A stretch of 64,000 nucleotides of DNA, taken from the NCBI GenBank assembly GCA_947498505.1, contig CANMKG010000003.1, positions 310,001 to 374,000 on the forward strand. The letters are read 5' to 3'. The first letter of the stretch is position 1. Each line of letters begins with the position of its first letter. A program made the translations under genes and the position numbers. A model generated the notes under the pieces. It saw only the letters and a program-made list of their open reading frames with translations, had not been told where the DNA came from and searched no databases. This DNA is from an uncultured Maribacter sp. (GTDB lineage: Bacteria > Bacteroidota > Bacteroidia > Flavobacteriales > Flavobacteriaceae). Below are positions 23,198 to 32,527 of the stretch, piece after piece.

Positions 23198-24076
23198 TTA
23201 ATAATATAATTCGTCTGTTCTTAAATTTAAAAAGCGTTGTGTAGCAAAATAAGTGCTTATGAATGAAATAAATACACCAAGTGCAAAAACAGCAACTAAA
23301 AGTACACTTAATTGTGTGGGGTCGTCAAATAAGCCCAGTTCTGGAAAATTTCCGTTTAAATAGTATAATACTCCAGAAAGTACTACTATGGCTAATAAAG
23401 CCCCCAGCATTCCTAATTTTATATTATTCCAGATGAAAGGCCAACGGATAAACGTTTTTGTTGCACCAACCATTTGCATGGTTTTAATAATAAATCGTTT
23501 GGAATAAATAGAAAGGCGTATGGAACTATTGATTAATAGTACTGCAATGAAGGTAAAAATTGCACATGCTACTAAAATCCAAAAACTAATTCGTTTTACA
23601 TTTTCTGTTAAAAGACCAACTAGTGGTTTATCATAACTAACCTCATCAACATACGTTTTAGCGGTTATCTCATTAGCAATTTCTTCGATTTGTTCAGGAG
23701 AAACAAAATCTGCATTAAGGTTTACATCAATGGAGTTTTTTAATGGATTATAACCTAAAAAATCTGTAAAGTTTTCGCCAATTTCTTCAGCATGTTTTTT
23801 CGCAGCTTCTTCTTTAGATACGTATGTTGCTGTTTTGGTATAGTCTGCCATTGCCAAGCTTTTTTGTAGTTGGTCAACTTCAACTTCTTTGGCACTTTCC
23901 TTTAGGAATACCGAAATAGTAATTTGCTCCTTGAAATGATTCGCCATTTTGTTGGTATTTAATACCAATAACCCAAGAATGCCAAGCAAAAACAGTACTA
24001 ATGCAATACTTAATACCACAGAAAAGTAAGAAGAAATTAATTTTCTTTTTTGATAACGTTCAAATGACTTGCTCAT
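23198..24076 (-). CDS. ftsX: Cell division protein FtsX
   Basis: 292 residues, an FtsX-type permease of the ABC transporter-like FtsEX complex that links the divisome to wall hydrolases. TM1 (about 17-37), an extracytoplasmic domain (about 50-160) and three C-terminal helices (about 168-190, 215-240 and 255-280) are visible, with ISYFATQRFLNLRT at the end. ftsE is not adjacent. First gene of the run to truB. A 16-bp hairpin lies between it and the acyl-CoA dehydrogenase gene upstream. Confidence 0.9.
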   Translation of the reverse strand: MSKSFERYQKRKLISSYFSVVLSIALVLFLLGILGLLVLNTNKMANHFKEQITISVFLKESAKEVEVDQLQKSLAMADYTKTATYVSKEEAAKKHAEEIGENFTDFLGYNPLKNSIDVNLNADFVSPEQIEEIANEITAKTYVDEVSYDKPLVGLLTENVKRISFWILVACAIFTFIAVLLINSSIRLSIYSKRFIIKTMQMVGATKTFIRWPFIWNNIKLGMLGALLAIVVLSGVLYYLNGNFPELGLFDDPTQLSVLLVAVFALGVFISFISTYFATQRFLNLRTDELYY

Positions 24077-24094
24077 ATAAGGGATAAAGTTAGG

Positions 24095-24130
24095 AAAGAT
24101 AAGTCAATACCCAAGTATTGACTTATCTTT
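24095..24130 (-). terminator. 16-bp perfect hairpin ending the acyl-CoA dehydrogenase transcript
   Basis: AAAGATAAGTCAATAC (24095-24110) pairs exactly with 24115-24130 around a four-base loop. On the minus strand it follows the acyl-CoA dehydrogenase stop (24159) by 29 bases and precedes ftsX by 19. The T-run after it is weak, so it may act as a terminator or transcript stabiliser. Confidence 0.6.
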
Positions 24131-24158
24131 TTAAGCATAAAAAAACCTTAATATTAAT

Positions 24159-25283
24159 CTAGTTAGATAATAATTTATCTGCTGTAAAAGCAAATTGATT
24201 CCATTTAGGCAGTGGATGAAAACTAGCAGCTTGTACATCTCTAAATAACCGCTCTAATTCGTTTTTTGCGTAGAAACTTTGTCCACCTATAATTTCCATG
24301 GCATCACTAACAGTTTGTTTACAAGCTTCAACTACATTAGTTTTTAAACTTAAAATGGTTGCTGAGTTATCATGATTTATATCGAAATCTAAATCGTTTG
24401 CAGTCATGTACATGGTTTTCCATTGAGACTGTGCTGCGATTAAGCTGTTATGTAATTTTCCAAGGCAAAAATTTAAGTGCGGAGCATTAATTTTACCTTC
24501 CTTGGCTTTAAAAAGTACAATTTCCATTGCCCGCTCTGCAATTCCTGTGTATACAGACATTATTAAGGGCATGGCAACTGTTAAGACAACATTCCATACA
24601 GGATGGAATTCATCTTGTTTTCGTTCTAAAGCTATTGCATTTTCAGGAATGAAAACTGAGTCAAACGCAATGCCGCAAGAACCAGTTCCTCGCATTCCTA
24701 AAACATCCCAATTTTCTATAATAGAAACACCTTGTTGTTTTATGGGAGCTGAAAAATGTAAAACTTTCCATTCTTTGTTTTCATTTAAATAGGGAGCACT
24801 TGTTATGGCAACATCGCCAACAACAGATTGACTAGCAAAGTGTTTTTCAGCAGAAAAAAGGTAGCCATCTTTGGTTTTTTTAAGATTGCCATTAGAACCT
24901 AACCAATCTCTAGCTCCAGTACTTACTAATATTAACTGGTTTTCTGCTATTTTTCTTAAAGTGGCCTCACCAATATTTTTGTGTTTATATTTCCAAACTG
25001 CAGCGGCTATTAAATGTTGATGCATGGAGAAAGCTAAAGCTGTTGACCCACAACGTTTACCCATTTCTTTTAGTAAGTTACACATTGCGGTGTATTTCAT
25101 TCCCATTCCACCAAGTTCCTCAGGAATTAAAGCAGAAAACAATTTATGGCTTTTTAAAAGCTCGTAGTTTTCTTTTACGAAGCTGCTATCAGTATCATGT
25201 TTTTTAGCATTTTTTTGAAGTGTGGAAAAAATGGATTCATAGGTGTCCTGCGATATTTGCTTGCTTGTATTTATAGTTTTCAT
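24159..25283 (-). CDS. Acyl-CoA dehydrogenase family protein
   Basis: 374 residues with the three-domain acyl-CoA dehydrogenase layout: N-terminal helices with IPEELGGMG, the middle beta domain with FSAEKHFASQS and WDVLGMRGTGS, and a C-terminal helical bundle with EIIGGQSFYAKNELERLFRDVQAASFHP. It resembles the broader FAD family that also holds flavin monooxygenases of the DszC type, so the chemistry is not fixed. It starts 25 bases after the OsmC-like gene on the same strand, suggesting one transcript. Confidence 0.82.
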   Translation of the reverse strand: MKTINTSKQISQDTYESIFSTLQKNAKKHDTDSSFVKENYELLKSHKLFSALIPEELGGMGMKYTAMCNLLKEMGKRCGSTALAFSMHQHLIAAAVWKYKHKNIGEATLRKIAENQLILVSTGARDWLGSNGNLKKTKDGYLFSAEKHFASQSVVGDVAITSAPYLNENKEWKVLHFSAPIKQQGVSIIENWDVLGMRGTGSCGIAFDSVFIPENAIALERKQDEFHPVWNVVLTVAMPLIMSVYTGIAERAMEIVLFKAKEGKINAPHLNFCLGKLHNSLIAAQSQWKTMYMTANDLDFDINHDNSATILSLKTNVVEACKQTVSDAMEIIGGQSFYAKNELERLFRDVQAASFHPLPKWNQFAFTADKLLSN

Positions 25284-25307
25284 CGTTGTTTAAATTTAGG
25301 TGTTGTT

Positions 25308-25883
25308 TTAAATAATATTAATGGTAATTGGTGTTCCCTTTTTTAGGGTTTGATAGATAATACAACTGCGTTTTGTGCCTTGAATTAAGGTGTTTAGTGT
25401 TTTCTTGTTTATTCCTTTAGCAATAACTTCAAGATCTACGTGCATGGATTGAAATTCAACAGGTGTGGTAATATTCATCCGTAAAGTGCCTCTGACATCT
25501 ACTTTTGCCGAAACAAGCACTCTGGTTTTTGTTAGTGTAATATTGTGCCTGTTTGCAACCATTCGTAAAGTGCTTTCTAAGCATGATGCTAGTGTTGCGC
25601 AGAGCATATCTCCAGGGTTAGGAAAATCGTGATCTCCACCAACAGCTCTATGTACACCTATTTTAAAAGGCACATGCAATTCTCTATTTATTGAAACTGT
25701 TGTTCTAAAAGGGTCGTGTAAATTTTTTCCAATCACTTCAGCGCTATCTGTTATTAAAGCAGATGAAGGATTTTCTTCGTACTTTTTTTGAAGTCTCATA
25801 TGCCTCATAAAAACTGGAGACGGATTTTTAAGAAGATTAGCGTTTCTTAAAATGGTTTTGGTAATAAAGAGTGTATTAAACAT
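25308..25883 (-). CDS. OsmC family protein
   Basis: 191 residues. OsmC/Ohr-type fold, which reduces organic hydroperoxides. The first conserved Cys is in CATLASCLESTLRMVA (about residue 90) and the second in KRSCIIYQTL near the C-terminus, so both redox cysteines seem present. It is upstream of the acyl-CoA dehydrogenase on the same strand and downstream of an AraC regulator, which together look like a small stress or lipid-peroxide unit. Confidence 0.82.
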   Translation of the reverse strand: MFNTLFITKTILRNANLLKNPSPVFMRHMRLQKKYEENPSSALITDSAEVIGKNLHDPFRTTVSINRELHVPFKIGVHRAVGGDHDFPNPGDMLCATLASCLESTLRMVANRHNITLTKTRVLVSAKVDVRGTLRMNITTPVEFQSMHVDLEVIAKGINKKTLNTLIQGTKRSCIIYQTLKKGTPITINII

Positions 25884-25992
25884 ATTGCCTGTTTTTTTGG
25901 TTACAATGCAAATATCCTACGCCTTTATACGATAAGGTGTTCTATTTAGCCCAATGAATGTGCTCTAAAGTTCAAGTATGTAAAAAAGCTTT

Positions 25993-26856
25993 TTATGCTA
26001 TGCTTTTATTGGCTTTAAATTGATTTGGGGTGCAGTTAAACTGAGATTTGAAGGACTTAATAAAATGTGAGGCATTTTTAAAACCACTTTCAAAACATAC
26101 TTCATTTATATTCATTTCTGAGCTGGTTAGCAACATTTTACTGTATTGTAATCGTTTATCCATCAACCATTTTGATGGAGTTGTTTTAAAGTATCTTTTA
26201 AAATCTCTCTTAAAGGTAGAAAGGCTCCTTCCCGAAAGTTTTGCAAAGCCTTCAAGAGAAAGGTCATATTGAAAATTCGTATTCATAATATGCTCAATGT
26301 TCGCCTTAGATGATTTCGATATTTCGCAAAGCATACTTTTAAAATGAGAATTTTTTTTGTTTAGTAAAATATTAAAAATTAGCTCTTTAAATTTTAGTTC
26401 CACCAAATTTTGAGGAATAGCTTGTCCTTTAGTTAAATATTGAAATATACTTTCTACTAAGGTGTTAAAAGAGTTGTCAGCTGTTATAGGTAAAACCGAA
26501 TCTTCTGTTTTAGAATCAGTGTTGTTTTGAATGTTATTTTCATTAATAAAATCTTTTATAAAGTCATCATTCATAAAAAACAACATAGCGCAATAGTCTT
26601 CTTCAAAATATTGCTTCGTAGTATAAACCCCTTTTTTTACAAATAAAATATCACCACCCTTAAGACAGAATGTTTTGTTTGGTGTATGCCAATCTTTTTT
26701 CCCGTTAATCACATAGAGTATCATGTGAGATTTGGTCCATAACGTAAATTCATCAACGTTAAGTGGGCATTGATATTCCGCCAAAATAAAATTGTTACCA
26801 ATTCGGGTATTAAGTCTAGGGTTATTTTTAAAGTATTCGTAAATATCAACAATCAT
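25993..26856 (-). CDS. AraC family transcriptional regulator
   Basis: 287 residues: an N-terminal cupin-like sensor (about 20-130) and a C-terminal double helix-turn-helix with LEGFAKLSGRSLSTFKRDF and NINEVCFESGFKNASHFIKSF. It lies 110 bases upstream of the OsmC-like gene on the same strand and divergent from leuS. It probably regulates the OsmC/acyl-CoA dehydrogenase pair; the ligand is unknown. Confidence 0.9.
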   Translation of the reverse strand: MIVDIYEYFKNNPRLNTRIGNNFILAEYQCPLNVDEFTLWTKSHMILYVINGKKDWHTPNKTFCLKGGDILFVKKGVYTTKQYFEEDYCAMLFFMNDDFIKDFINENNIQNNTDSKTEDSVLPITADNSFNTLVESIFQYLTKGQAIPQNLVELKFKELIFNILLNKKNSHFKSMLCEISKSSKANIEHIMNTNFQYDLSLEGFAKLSGRSLSTFKRDFKRYFKTTPSKWLMDKRLQYSKMLLTSSEMNINEVCFESGFKNASHFIKSFKSQFNCTPNQFKANKSIA

Positions 26857-26988
26857 AGTGGTGGTTTATAATTGCATTATACAAGATAGCAAAATATTGT
26901 AAATTCTCCATTGTAATGCGTATTCGTAGCTAATTTGAGTTACGTAAACATGCTAAAACTTTAGCTTTCGCCTTTGGGTTATTAAACT

Positions 26989-26996
26989 TATTTTTG
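26989..26996 (+). promoter_or_regulatory. -7 box TATTTTTG, leuS promoter
   Basis: Exact TAnnTTTG match 24 bases before the leuS ATG, the same spacing seen at several other genes in the window. It rules out the TTG at 26994 as a start, since that codon lies inside the box. Confidence 0.5.
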
Positions 26997-27020
26997 CCTG
27001 AAATTCAAAGTAAACGAATC

Positions 27021-30000
27021 ATGCAGTACAATTTCAATGAAATTGAAGCCAAATGGCAGAAATATTGGGCAGAAAACCAAACGTTTAAAGCAGAGAATAA
27101 TTCTGATAAAGAAAAATTTTATGTTTTAGATATGTTTCCTTATCCTTCTGGAGCAGGTTTACATGTTGGACATCCGCTAGGTTATATTGCTAGTGATATT
27201 TATGCGAGATATAAAAGGCACAAAGGTTTTAACGTATTGCATCCTCAAGGGTATGATTCTTTTGGGTTGCCAGCAGAACAGTATGCCATTCAAACAGGAT
27301 TACATCCAGCAATAACTACTTCCATAAATGTGGATGGATGCTTAGATATTAATGGAAATGTTTTACCAGAATATGTAGGTGAAAATGGTGCTATTAAGAA
27401 TATGGCGTTAATTGATAAAACTATATCAACTTCAATTAATGATGTTAATTATCAAGAAAATATAATTAAAGGATATAGAAAGCAATTAGATAAAATTGGC
27501 TTTTCTTTTGATTGGAATCGAGAGGTAAGAACATCTGACCCTAAATATTATAAATGGACGCAGTGGATTTTTATTCAGTTATTCAACTCATGGTATAGTA
27601 TTGATTCTGACAAGGCGGAGGACATTGATACATTGATTTCAATTTTTGAAAATGAAGGAAATTCAAATGTAAAGGCGGTATGCGATGAAGATGTACTGTT
27701 GTTTTCGGCTACCGAATGGAATAACTTCTCGGAAAAGCAAAAACAAGAAATTTTATTACAATATAGACTAACATATTTGGCTGAAACAGAGGTTAACTGG
27801 TGCCCTGCATTAGGTACTGTTTTAGCGAATGATGAAATTATTAATGGTGTTTCGGAGCGTGGTGGACATCCTGTGGTTCGTAAAAAAATGACACAGTGGA
27901 GTATGCGAATTTCAGCATACGCGCAACGTTTGTTAGACGGATTAGATAAAATTGATTGGCCACAACCTTTAAAAGACTCTCAAACCAACTGGATTGGTCG
28001 TTCTGAAGGAGCATCTGCAATTTTCAAAGTAATACCTCCATCTTCTTCTTCGAGCGAAGCCGAGAAGATAGAAGTTTTCACAACCCGTCCCGATACTATA
28101 TTTGGTGTAAGTTTTATGACTTTAGCTCCGGAACATGAGTTGGTTGCTAAAATAACTACACCAGAACAAAAAGCAGAAGTAGAAGCATATATTGAGGCTA
28201 CAGCAAAACGTTCTGAACGTGATCGTATGGCTGATGTAAAAACCATTTCTGGGGCATTTACAGGAGCTTATGCGGAACACCCTTTTTCTAAAGAGCCTAT
28301 TCCCATTTGGATTGGAGATTATGTTTTGGCAGGATATGGAACAGGTGCTGTAATGTCCGTTCCTTGTGGTGATCAACGTGATTACGATTTTGCAAAACAT
28401 TTTAATATTCCTATCCCAAATATTTTTGAAGGAATTGATATTTCTGAAGAAGCGTTTGCAGATAAAAGTAAAACTGTAATTGCGAATTCCGATTTTTTAA
28501 ATGGACTACCTTATAAAAAAGCAGTAAAAAGGGCCATTTTTGAGCTTGAGCAATTAGGGCAAGGTAAAGGAAAGATTAACTATCGTTTACGAGATGCCGT
28601 GTTTAGTAGACAACGTTACTGGGGAGAACCATTTCCTGTGTATTATGTTGACGGAATGCCGCAAATGATAGCTCCAGAACATTTGCCTATTGAGTTGCCA
28701 GAAGTGGAAAAATATTTACCAACTGAAACTGGTGAACCACCATTGGGTAATGCTACAGTTTGGGCTTGGGATACTAATACTAATAAAGTAGTTAGCAACG
28801 ATTTAATAGAAGGTTCACCAAGTGGAGTTAATGGAGTGTATCCTTTGGAGTTAAACACCATGCCAGGTTGGGCAGGGAGTTCGCAATACTTTAATAGGTA
28901 TATGGATCCTAATAATCAAGACGCCATTTTCTCTCCAGAAGCCATGAATTACTGGCAAGATGTAGATTTATATATAGGTGGTAGCGAGCATGCCACGGGT
29001 CATTTATTGTATGCTCGTTTTTGGCAAAAATTTATGTTTGATAGAGGTTTTGTTCCTAAAGACGAGTTTGCTAAAAAACTGATTAACCAAGGAATGATTA
29101 CTGGGACGAGTGCTTTTGTGAATAAATTAATTTTTGACATTTCATACAATGGGAAAGGACCTTCTGGTTTTATGTATGAAAGTATTAAAAAAGTTAAATT
29201 TCAAAATGTATTTGTTTCAGAAAGTTATTTTGATGCTCCAATTGGAATAATGTCTTTGATAGAGCAAGTAAAAGAGAAATATCTCCACCTTTTTGAAGAA
29301 GAGGATTTGAAGTATTTTGATGAGGATAAATATTTAATTGGTTTTGTAAATGAAGAAGGAATTCATGTTGATGTTTCTCTTGTTAATTCTTCTGATGAAA
29401 TTGAAATTAATGAATTGAAAGGGTGGCGAGATGATTTTAACAATGTAGTTTTTATCAAAGATAGTTTTGGAAAATTTACAGTTAAACGCGAAGTCGAAAA
29501 AATGTCCAAATCCAAATACAATGTAGTAAACCCTGATGAAATTTGCGATGAGTATGGGGCAGATAGTTTACGCTTGTATGAGATGTTTTTAGGACCGTTA
29601 GAACAATCTAAACCTTGGAATACTGCAGGTATTACAGGTACACATGGTTTCCTAAAAAAACTATGGCGTTTATACACTCCTTATTTTGATTCCTCACCGA
29701 GCACTAACTCACCGAGCGGAGTCGAGGTGAGTGAGCCAACAAAAGACAACCTTAAAACTCTACACAAAACCATTAAAAAAGTAGAAAAAGATATTGAGAA
29801 TTTCTCTTTCAATACCTCAGTCTCTACATTTATGATATGCGTTAATGAGTTATCTGCTCAAAAATGTACAAGTAAGTCTGTTTTAGAAGCTTTGGCCATT
29901 TTGGTTTCACCATATGCGCCGCATATTGCGGAAGAACTTTGGGAAAAATTAGGTCACAATGAATCTATTTCAACAGCACCATTCCCTGCTTTTGATGCTT

Positions 30001-30203
30001 CGCATTTGGTAGAAAGTAGCAAAGAGTACCCTGTATCCTTTAATGGTAAAATGCGTTTTAAAATAGAATTGCCTTTGGATATGAGTAAAGAAGACATAGA
30101 ATCTACCGTAATGGCACTTGAAAAAACACAACAACAATTACAAGGACGTACACCCAAAAAGATAATTGTGGTTCCAGGCAAAATTGTAAATATTGTCGGA
30201 TAG
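27021..30203 (+). CDS. leuS: Leucyl-tRNA synthetase, long form with insertions
   Basis: 1060 residues, over 100 longer than most bacterial LeuRS. HVGHPLGY (the HIGH motif), the CP1 editing domain with TTRPDTIFGVSFM, and KMSKSKYNVVNPDEI are intact, so it should be active. Extra pieces are: about 45 residues after HPAITT (bases 27321-27473), about 60 residues after the GMITGTSAFV segment (29125-29335), and two short insertions (28041-28070 and 29693-29731) that share a palindromic core. I chose ATG 27021; the frame runs upstream only to a TTG inside the -7 box. It is monocistronic and ends near a terminator. Confidence 0.96.
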   Translation: MQYNFNEIEAKWQKYWAENQTFKAENNSDKEKFYVLDMFPYPSGAGLHVGHPLGYIASDIYARYKRHKGFNVLHPQGYDSFGLPAEQYAIQTGLHPAITTSINVDGCLDINGNVLPEYVGENGAIKNMALIDKTISTSINDVNYQENIIKGYRKQLDKIGFSFDWNREVRTSDPKYYKWTQWIFIQLFNSWYSIDSDKAEDIDTLISIFENEGNSNVKAVCDEDVLLFSATEWNNFSEKQKQEILLQYRLTYLAETEVNWCPALGTVLANDEIINGVSERGGHPVVRKKMTQWSMRISAYAQRLLDGLDKIDWPQPLKDSQTNWIGRSEGASAIFKVIPPSSSSSEAEKIEVFTTRPDTIFGVSFMTLAPEHELVAKITTPEQKAEVEAYIEATAKRSERDRMADVKTISGAFTGAYAEHPFSKEPIPIWIGDYVLAGYGTGAVMSVPCGDQRDYDFAKHFNIPIPNIFEGIDISEEAFADKSKTVIANSDFLNGLPYKKAVKRAIFELEQLGQGKGKINYRLRDAVFSRQRYWGEPFPVYYVDGMPQMIAPEHLPIELPEVEKYLPTETGEPPLGNATVWAWDTNTNKVVSNDLIEGSPSGVNGVYPLELNTMPGWAGSSQYFNRYMDPNNQDAIFSPEAMNYWQDVDLYIGGSEHATGHLLYARFWQKFMFDRGFVPKDEFAKKLINQGMITGTSAFVNKLIFDISYNGKGPSGFMYESIKKVKFQNVFVSESYFDAPIGIMSLIEQVKEKYLHLFEEEDLKYFDEDKYLIGFVNEEGIHVDVSLVNSSDEIEINELKGWRDDFNNVVFIKDSFGKFTVKREVEKMSKSKYNVVNPDEICDEYGADSLRLYEMFLGPLEQSKPWNTAGITGTHGFLKKLWRLYTPYFDSSPSTNSPSGVEVSEPTKDNLKTLHKTIKKVEKDIENFSFNTSVSTFMICVNELSAQKCTSKSVLEALAILVSPYAPHIAEELWEKLGHNESISTAPFPAFDASHLVESSKEYPVSFNGKMRFKIELPLDMSKEDIESTVMALEKTQQQLQGRTPKKIIVVPGKIVNIVG
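28041..28070. repeat. Palindromic element copy 1 inside leuS
   Basis: Core CGAGCGAAGCCGAG (28051-28064) flanked by partly complementary arms (TCTTC on the left, GAAGA on the right). In frame it encodes a Ser-run and SEAEK just before the editing-domain TTRPDT motif. It shares its core with the copy at 29708-29731. Confidence 0.6.
29693..29731. repeat. Palindromic element copy 2 inside leuS
   Basis: CTCAC, core CGAGCGGAGTCGAG (29713-29726) and GTGAG form an imperfect palindrome at 29708-29731. CTCACCGAGC also occurs 15 bases earlier (29693-29702), a partial direct duplicate. In frame it encodes a Ser/Pro-rich stretch and GVEVSE in a variable linker between the catalytic core and the anticodon-binding domain. 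Confidence 0.6.
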
Positions 30204-30356
30204 TTGTTTTGTTGCTATGAAAAAGTGATTAGCACCTACAATATTTGGCATTTTTTTAGCTGATTGTTATAAAACTGCATTTATTCTATATTCTCAATAT
30301 TTTAAATGTATGCCCATTAAAAACATCTTTTTTTAAGTAAAAAATGAAAATTTTTC

Positions 30357-30394
30357 AAACAAACCCCTAAATTTTTAGGGGTTTGTTTTTTTAT
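30357..30394 (+). terminator. Rho-independent terminator downstream of leuS
   Basis: AAACAAACCCCTA pairs with TAGGGGTTTGTTT around a short A/T loop and is followed by a T-run. A second weaker hairpin (GGGGT, TTTG, ACCCC at 30407-30420) with T-rich sequence after it follows, in the leader region of ald. Confidence 0.8.
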
Positions 30395-30496
30395 TATTGA
30401 ATTTGTGGGGTTTTGACCCCTTTATTTTTGTTTTTCAATTTTTTTATGTCACAGATTTATCACAAATTTGCCCTTATATCATTAAAATCATAACAA

Positions 30497-31582
30497 ATGA
30501 TAATTGGTGTACCTAAAGAAATTAAGAATAACGAGAGTCGTGTTGGAATGACTCCTGCTGGGGTTTTTGAATTAATTAAAAGCGGTCATACCGTTTATGT
30601 TCAATCTGGTGCTGGAGATGGTAGTGGATTTTTAAATGAAGACTATCAGCAGGTTGGTGCTATTATTCTTGATACTATTGGTCAGGTATATGCTATGAGC
30701 GAGATGATTGTTAAGGTAAAAGAGCCAATAGAGGAAGAATATAGTTTGGTTCAAGAAGGGCAAGTTGTTTTTACCTACTTCCATTTTGCGTCTAGTGAAG
30801 CTTTAACAGCAGCAATGCTAAAAAGCAAAGCAATATGTATTGCTTATGAAACAGTAGAGGATGAGGACGGTACCTTGCCGTTATTAACACCAATGTCTGA
30901 AGTAGCTGGTAGAATGGCAATTCAGCAGGGGGCAAAATATTTAGAGAAACCAGTTAAAGGTAAAGGAGTGCTTTTAGGTGGAGTTCCTGGAGTTGCTCCT
31001 GGTAAGGTTTTAGTACTTGGTGCAGGAGTAGTTGGCATTCAAGCTGCAAAAATGGCAGCTGGTTTAGGGGCGCATGTCACTATTTTGGATGTTGACATGA
31101 AAAGGCTTCGTTATGTAAATGATGTAATGCCTCCTCATGTTGTTACCGAGTTTTCAAACGAATTCAACATCAGAAAACATATAAAAACGCATGACCTAAT
31201 TGTGGGCGGAGTTTTATTAAAAGGAGCAAAAGCACCAAAGCTTATTACTAAAGATATGCTTAAAGATATGCACCCTGGAACTGTAATAGTAGACGTTGCA
31301 GTAGATCAAGGTGGATGTGTGGAAACTACAAAGCCAACAACTCATGAAGACCCTATTTATATTATAGATGACGTGGTTCACTACTCCGTTGCAAACATGC
31401 CAGGAGCAGTTCCATATACCTCAACAATGGCATTAACAAATGTAACCCTACCATATGTGTTAAAGCTTGCAAATTTAGGCTGGGAAGCTGCTTGCAGTGA
31501 AAATCAATCATTAAATAAAGGATTAAATATTATTGAAGGAGAAGTGGTTTACAAAGAAATTGTTGAAACGTTTAGATGGTAA
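30497..31582 (+). CDS. ald: Alanine dehydrogenase
   Basis: 361 residues. NAD-dependent interconversion of alanine with pyruvate and ammonium. MIIGVPKEIKNNESRVGMTP is the family N-terminus, GAGVVGIQAAKMAAGLGA is the NAD loop, and TYFHFASS with the substrate-binding region follows. The C-terminal MPGAVPYTSTMALTNVTLPY is conserved. The 293-base gap before it holds the leuS terminator and a second hairpin. Ends before its own terminator. Confidence 0.95.
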   Translation: MIIGVPKEIKNNESRVGMTPAGVFELIKSGHTVYVQSGAGDGSGFLNEDYQQVGAIILDTIGQVYAMSEMIVKVKEPIEEEYSLVQEGQVVFTYFHFASSEALTAAMLKSKAICIAYETVEDEDGTLPLLTPMSEVAGRMAIQQGAKYLEKPVKGKGVLLGGVPGVAPGKVLVLGAGVVGIQAAKMAAGLGAHVTILDVDMKRLRYVNDVMPPHVVTEFSNEFNIRKHIKTHDLIVGGVLLKGAKAPKLITKDMLKDMHPGTVIVDVAVDQGGCVETTKPTTHEDPIYIIDDVVHYSVANMPGAVPYTSTMALTNVTLPYVLKLANLGWEAACSENQSLNKGLNIIEGEVVYKEIVETFRW

Positions 31583-31624
31583 GCCTCCTTACAGTTTCGT
31601 AAACTAGTTAATTCTTCTATATAG

Positions 31625-31680
31625 AACCTCGCTACTATCTGTTGACTAATTCAGTTAGATTGGCGGGGTTTTTGCTTTTT
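31625..31680 (+). terminator. Rho-independent terminator after ald
   Basis: AACCTCGC and GCGGGGTT pair (one G-T wobble) around a long inner region that can itself fold, followed by T-rich sequence; it starts 43 bases after the stop. Confidence 0.7.
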
Positions 31681-31748
31681 AATAATCTGAAGATTTTTTC
31701 AAAAGAAAGATTCTTTAGTATCTTTAATTAAAAATAAAATAGAAAATT

Positions 31749-32447
31749 ATGTTTGGATTTGATATAGGATATATAATAATAGCAGGTGTTTTTGGGCTGT
31801 TTAGTATGTTTGTGAGTAATCGTCTTAAAAGTAAGTTTAAAAAATATTCAAAAGTACATTTACGTAATGGAATGAGTGGAGCCGAAATTGCGGAGAAAAT
31901 GTTGGCAGACCATGGTATTAGAGATGTAAAGGTAATTTCTACTCCAGGAATGTTAACAGACCACTATAATCCTGCGAATAAAACCGTGAATTTGAGCGAA
32001 GGCGTATATAGTCAGCGAAACGCTGCTGCTGCTGCCGTTGCAGCTCATGAATGCGGGCATGCAGTACAACATGCTACAGCATACAGTTGGCTACAAATGC
32101 GTTCAAAGTTAGTGCCGATTTTAAATGTTACTTCTCGTTTTTCGATGTGGGTAATTTTTGGTGGATTAGCATTAATGGGGACAACAGCAATTGGTGGAAC
32201 TATAGCTTGGGCAGGAGTTGCTTTATACGGAATTGGAACATTATTTAGTTTTATAACATTACCTGTAGAATATGATGCTAGTAATAGAGCTTTAGCATGG
32301 CTAAAGAATAAAAACATGGTAAGTCAGCAAGAATATGCTGGTGCCGAAGATGCATTAAAATGGGCTGCAAGGACATATTTGGTTGCAGCAATTGGTGCTT
32401 TAGCAACCTTATTATATTTTGCAATGCGAGTTGCTAGCAGAGATTAA
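31749..32447 (+). CDS. Zinc metallopeptidase, YugP-like
   Basis: 232 residues. N-terminal TM (about 3-20), the HEXXH zinc site in AAHECGHAVQH, and two further TM segments (about 125-170) with a final helix (about 205-225). This matches the DUF2268/YugP-like membrane zinc protease family. Likely an envelope protease or quality-control enzyme; substrates unknown. A shared bidirectional terminator separates it from ferritin. Confidence 0.88.
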   Translation: MFGFDIGYIIIAGVFGLFSMFVSNRLKSKFKKYSKVHLRNGMSGAEIAEKMLADHGIRDVKVISTPGMLTDHYNPANKTVNLSEGVYSQRNAAAAAVAAHECGHAVQHATAYSWLQMRSKLVPILNVTSRFSMWVIFGGLALMGTTAIGGTIAWAGVALYGIGTLFSFITLPVEYDASNRALAWLKNKNMVSQQEYAGAEDALKWAARTYLVAAIGALATLLYFAMRVASRD

Positions 32448-32470
32448 ATACGTTTTAAAACATGAAGATA

Positions 32471-32506
32471 AAAAAAGGAACTATTTTACTAAATAGTTCC
32501 TTTTTT
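32471..32506. terminator. Bidirectional Rho-independent terminator
   Basis: A 16-bp stem (AAAAAAGGAACTATTT and its complement) around a four-base TACT loop. Poly-A on the left and poly-T on the right let it end both the metallopeptidase (+) and ferritin (-) transcripts. Confidence 0.88.
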
Positions 32507-32527
32507 ATATTATTAAGACGGATGATA

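Noticed and set aside
27321-27473. Idea that the first leuS insertion is an intein or a group II intron remnant
   Set aside because: Too short (about 45 residues), no splicing motifs (no Cys/Ser start or HN end), and it is in frame without stops; treated as a plain insertion.
30204-30496. Small RNA or tRNA in the 293-base gap before ald
   Set aside because: Only a terminator and a second hairpin with T-rich sequence are visible; no tRNA cloverleaf or conserved RNA motif was found.
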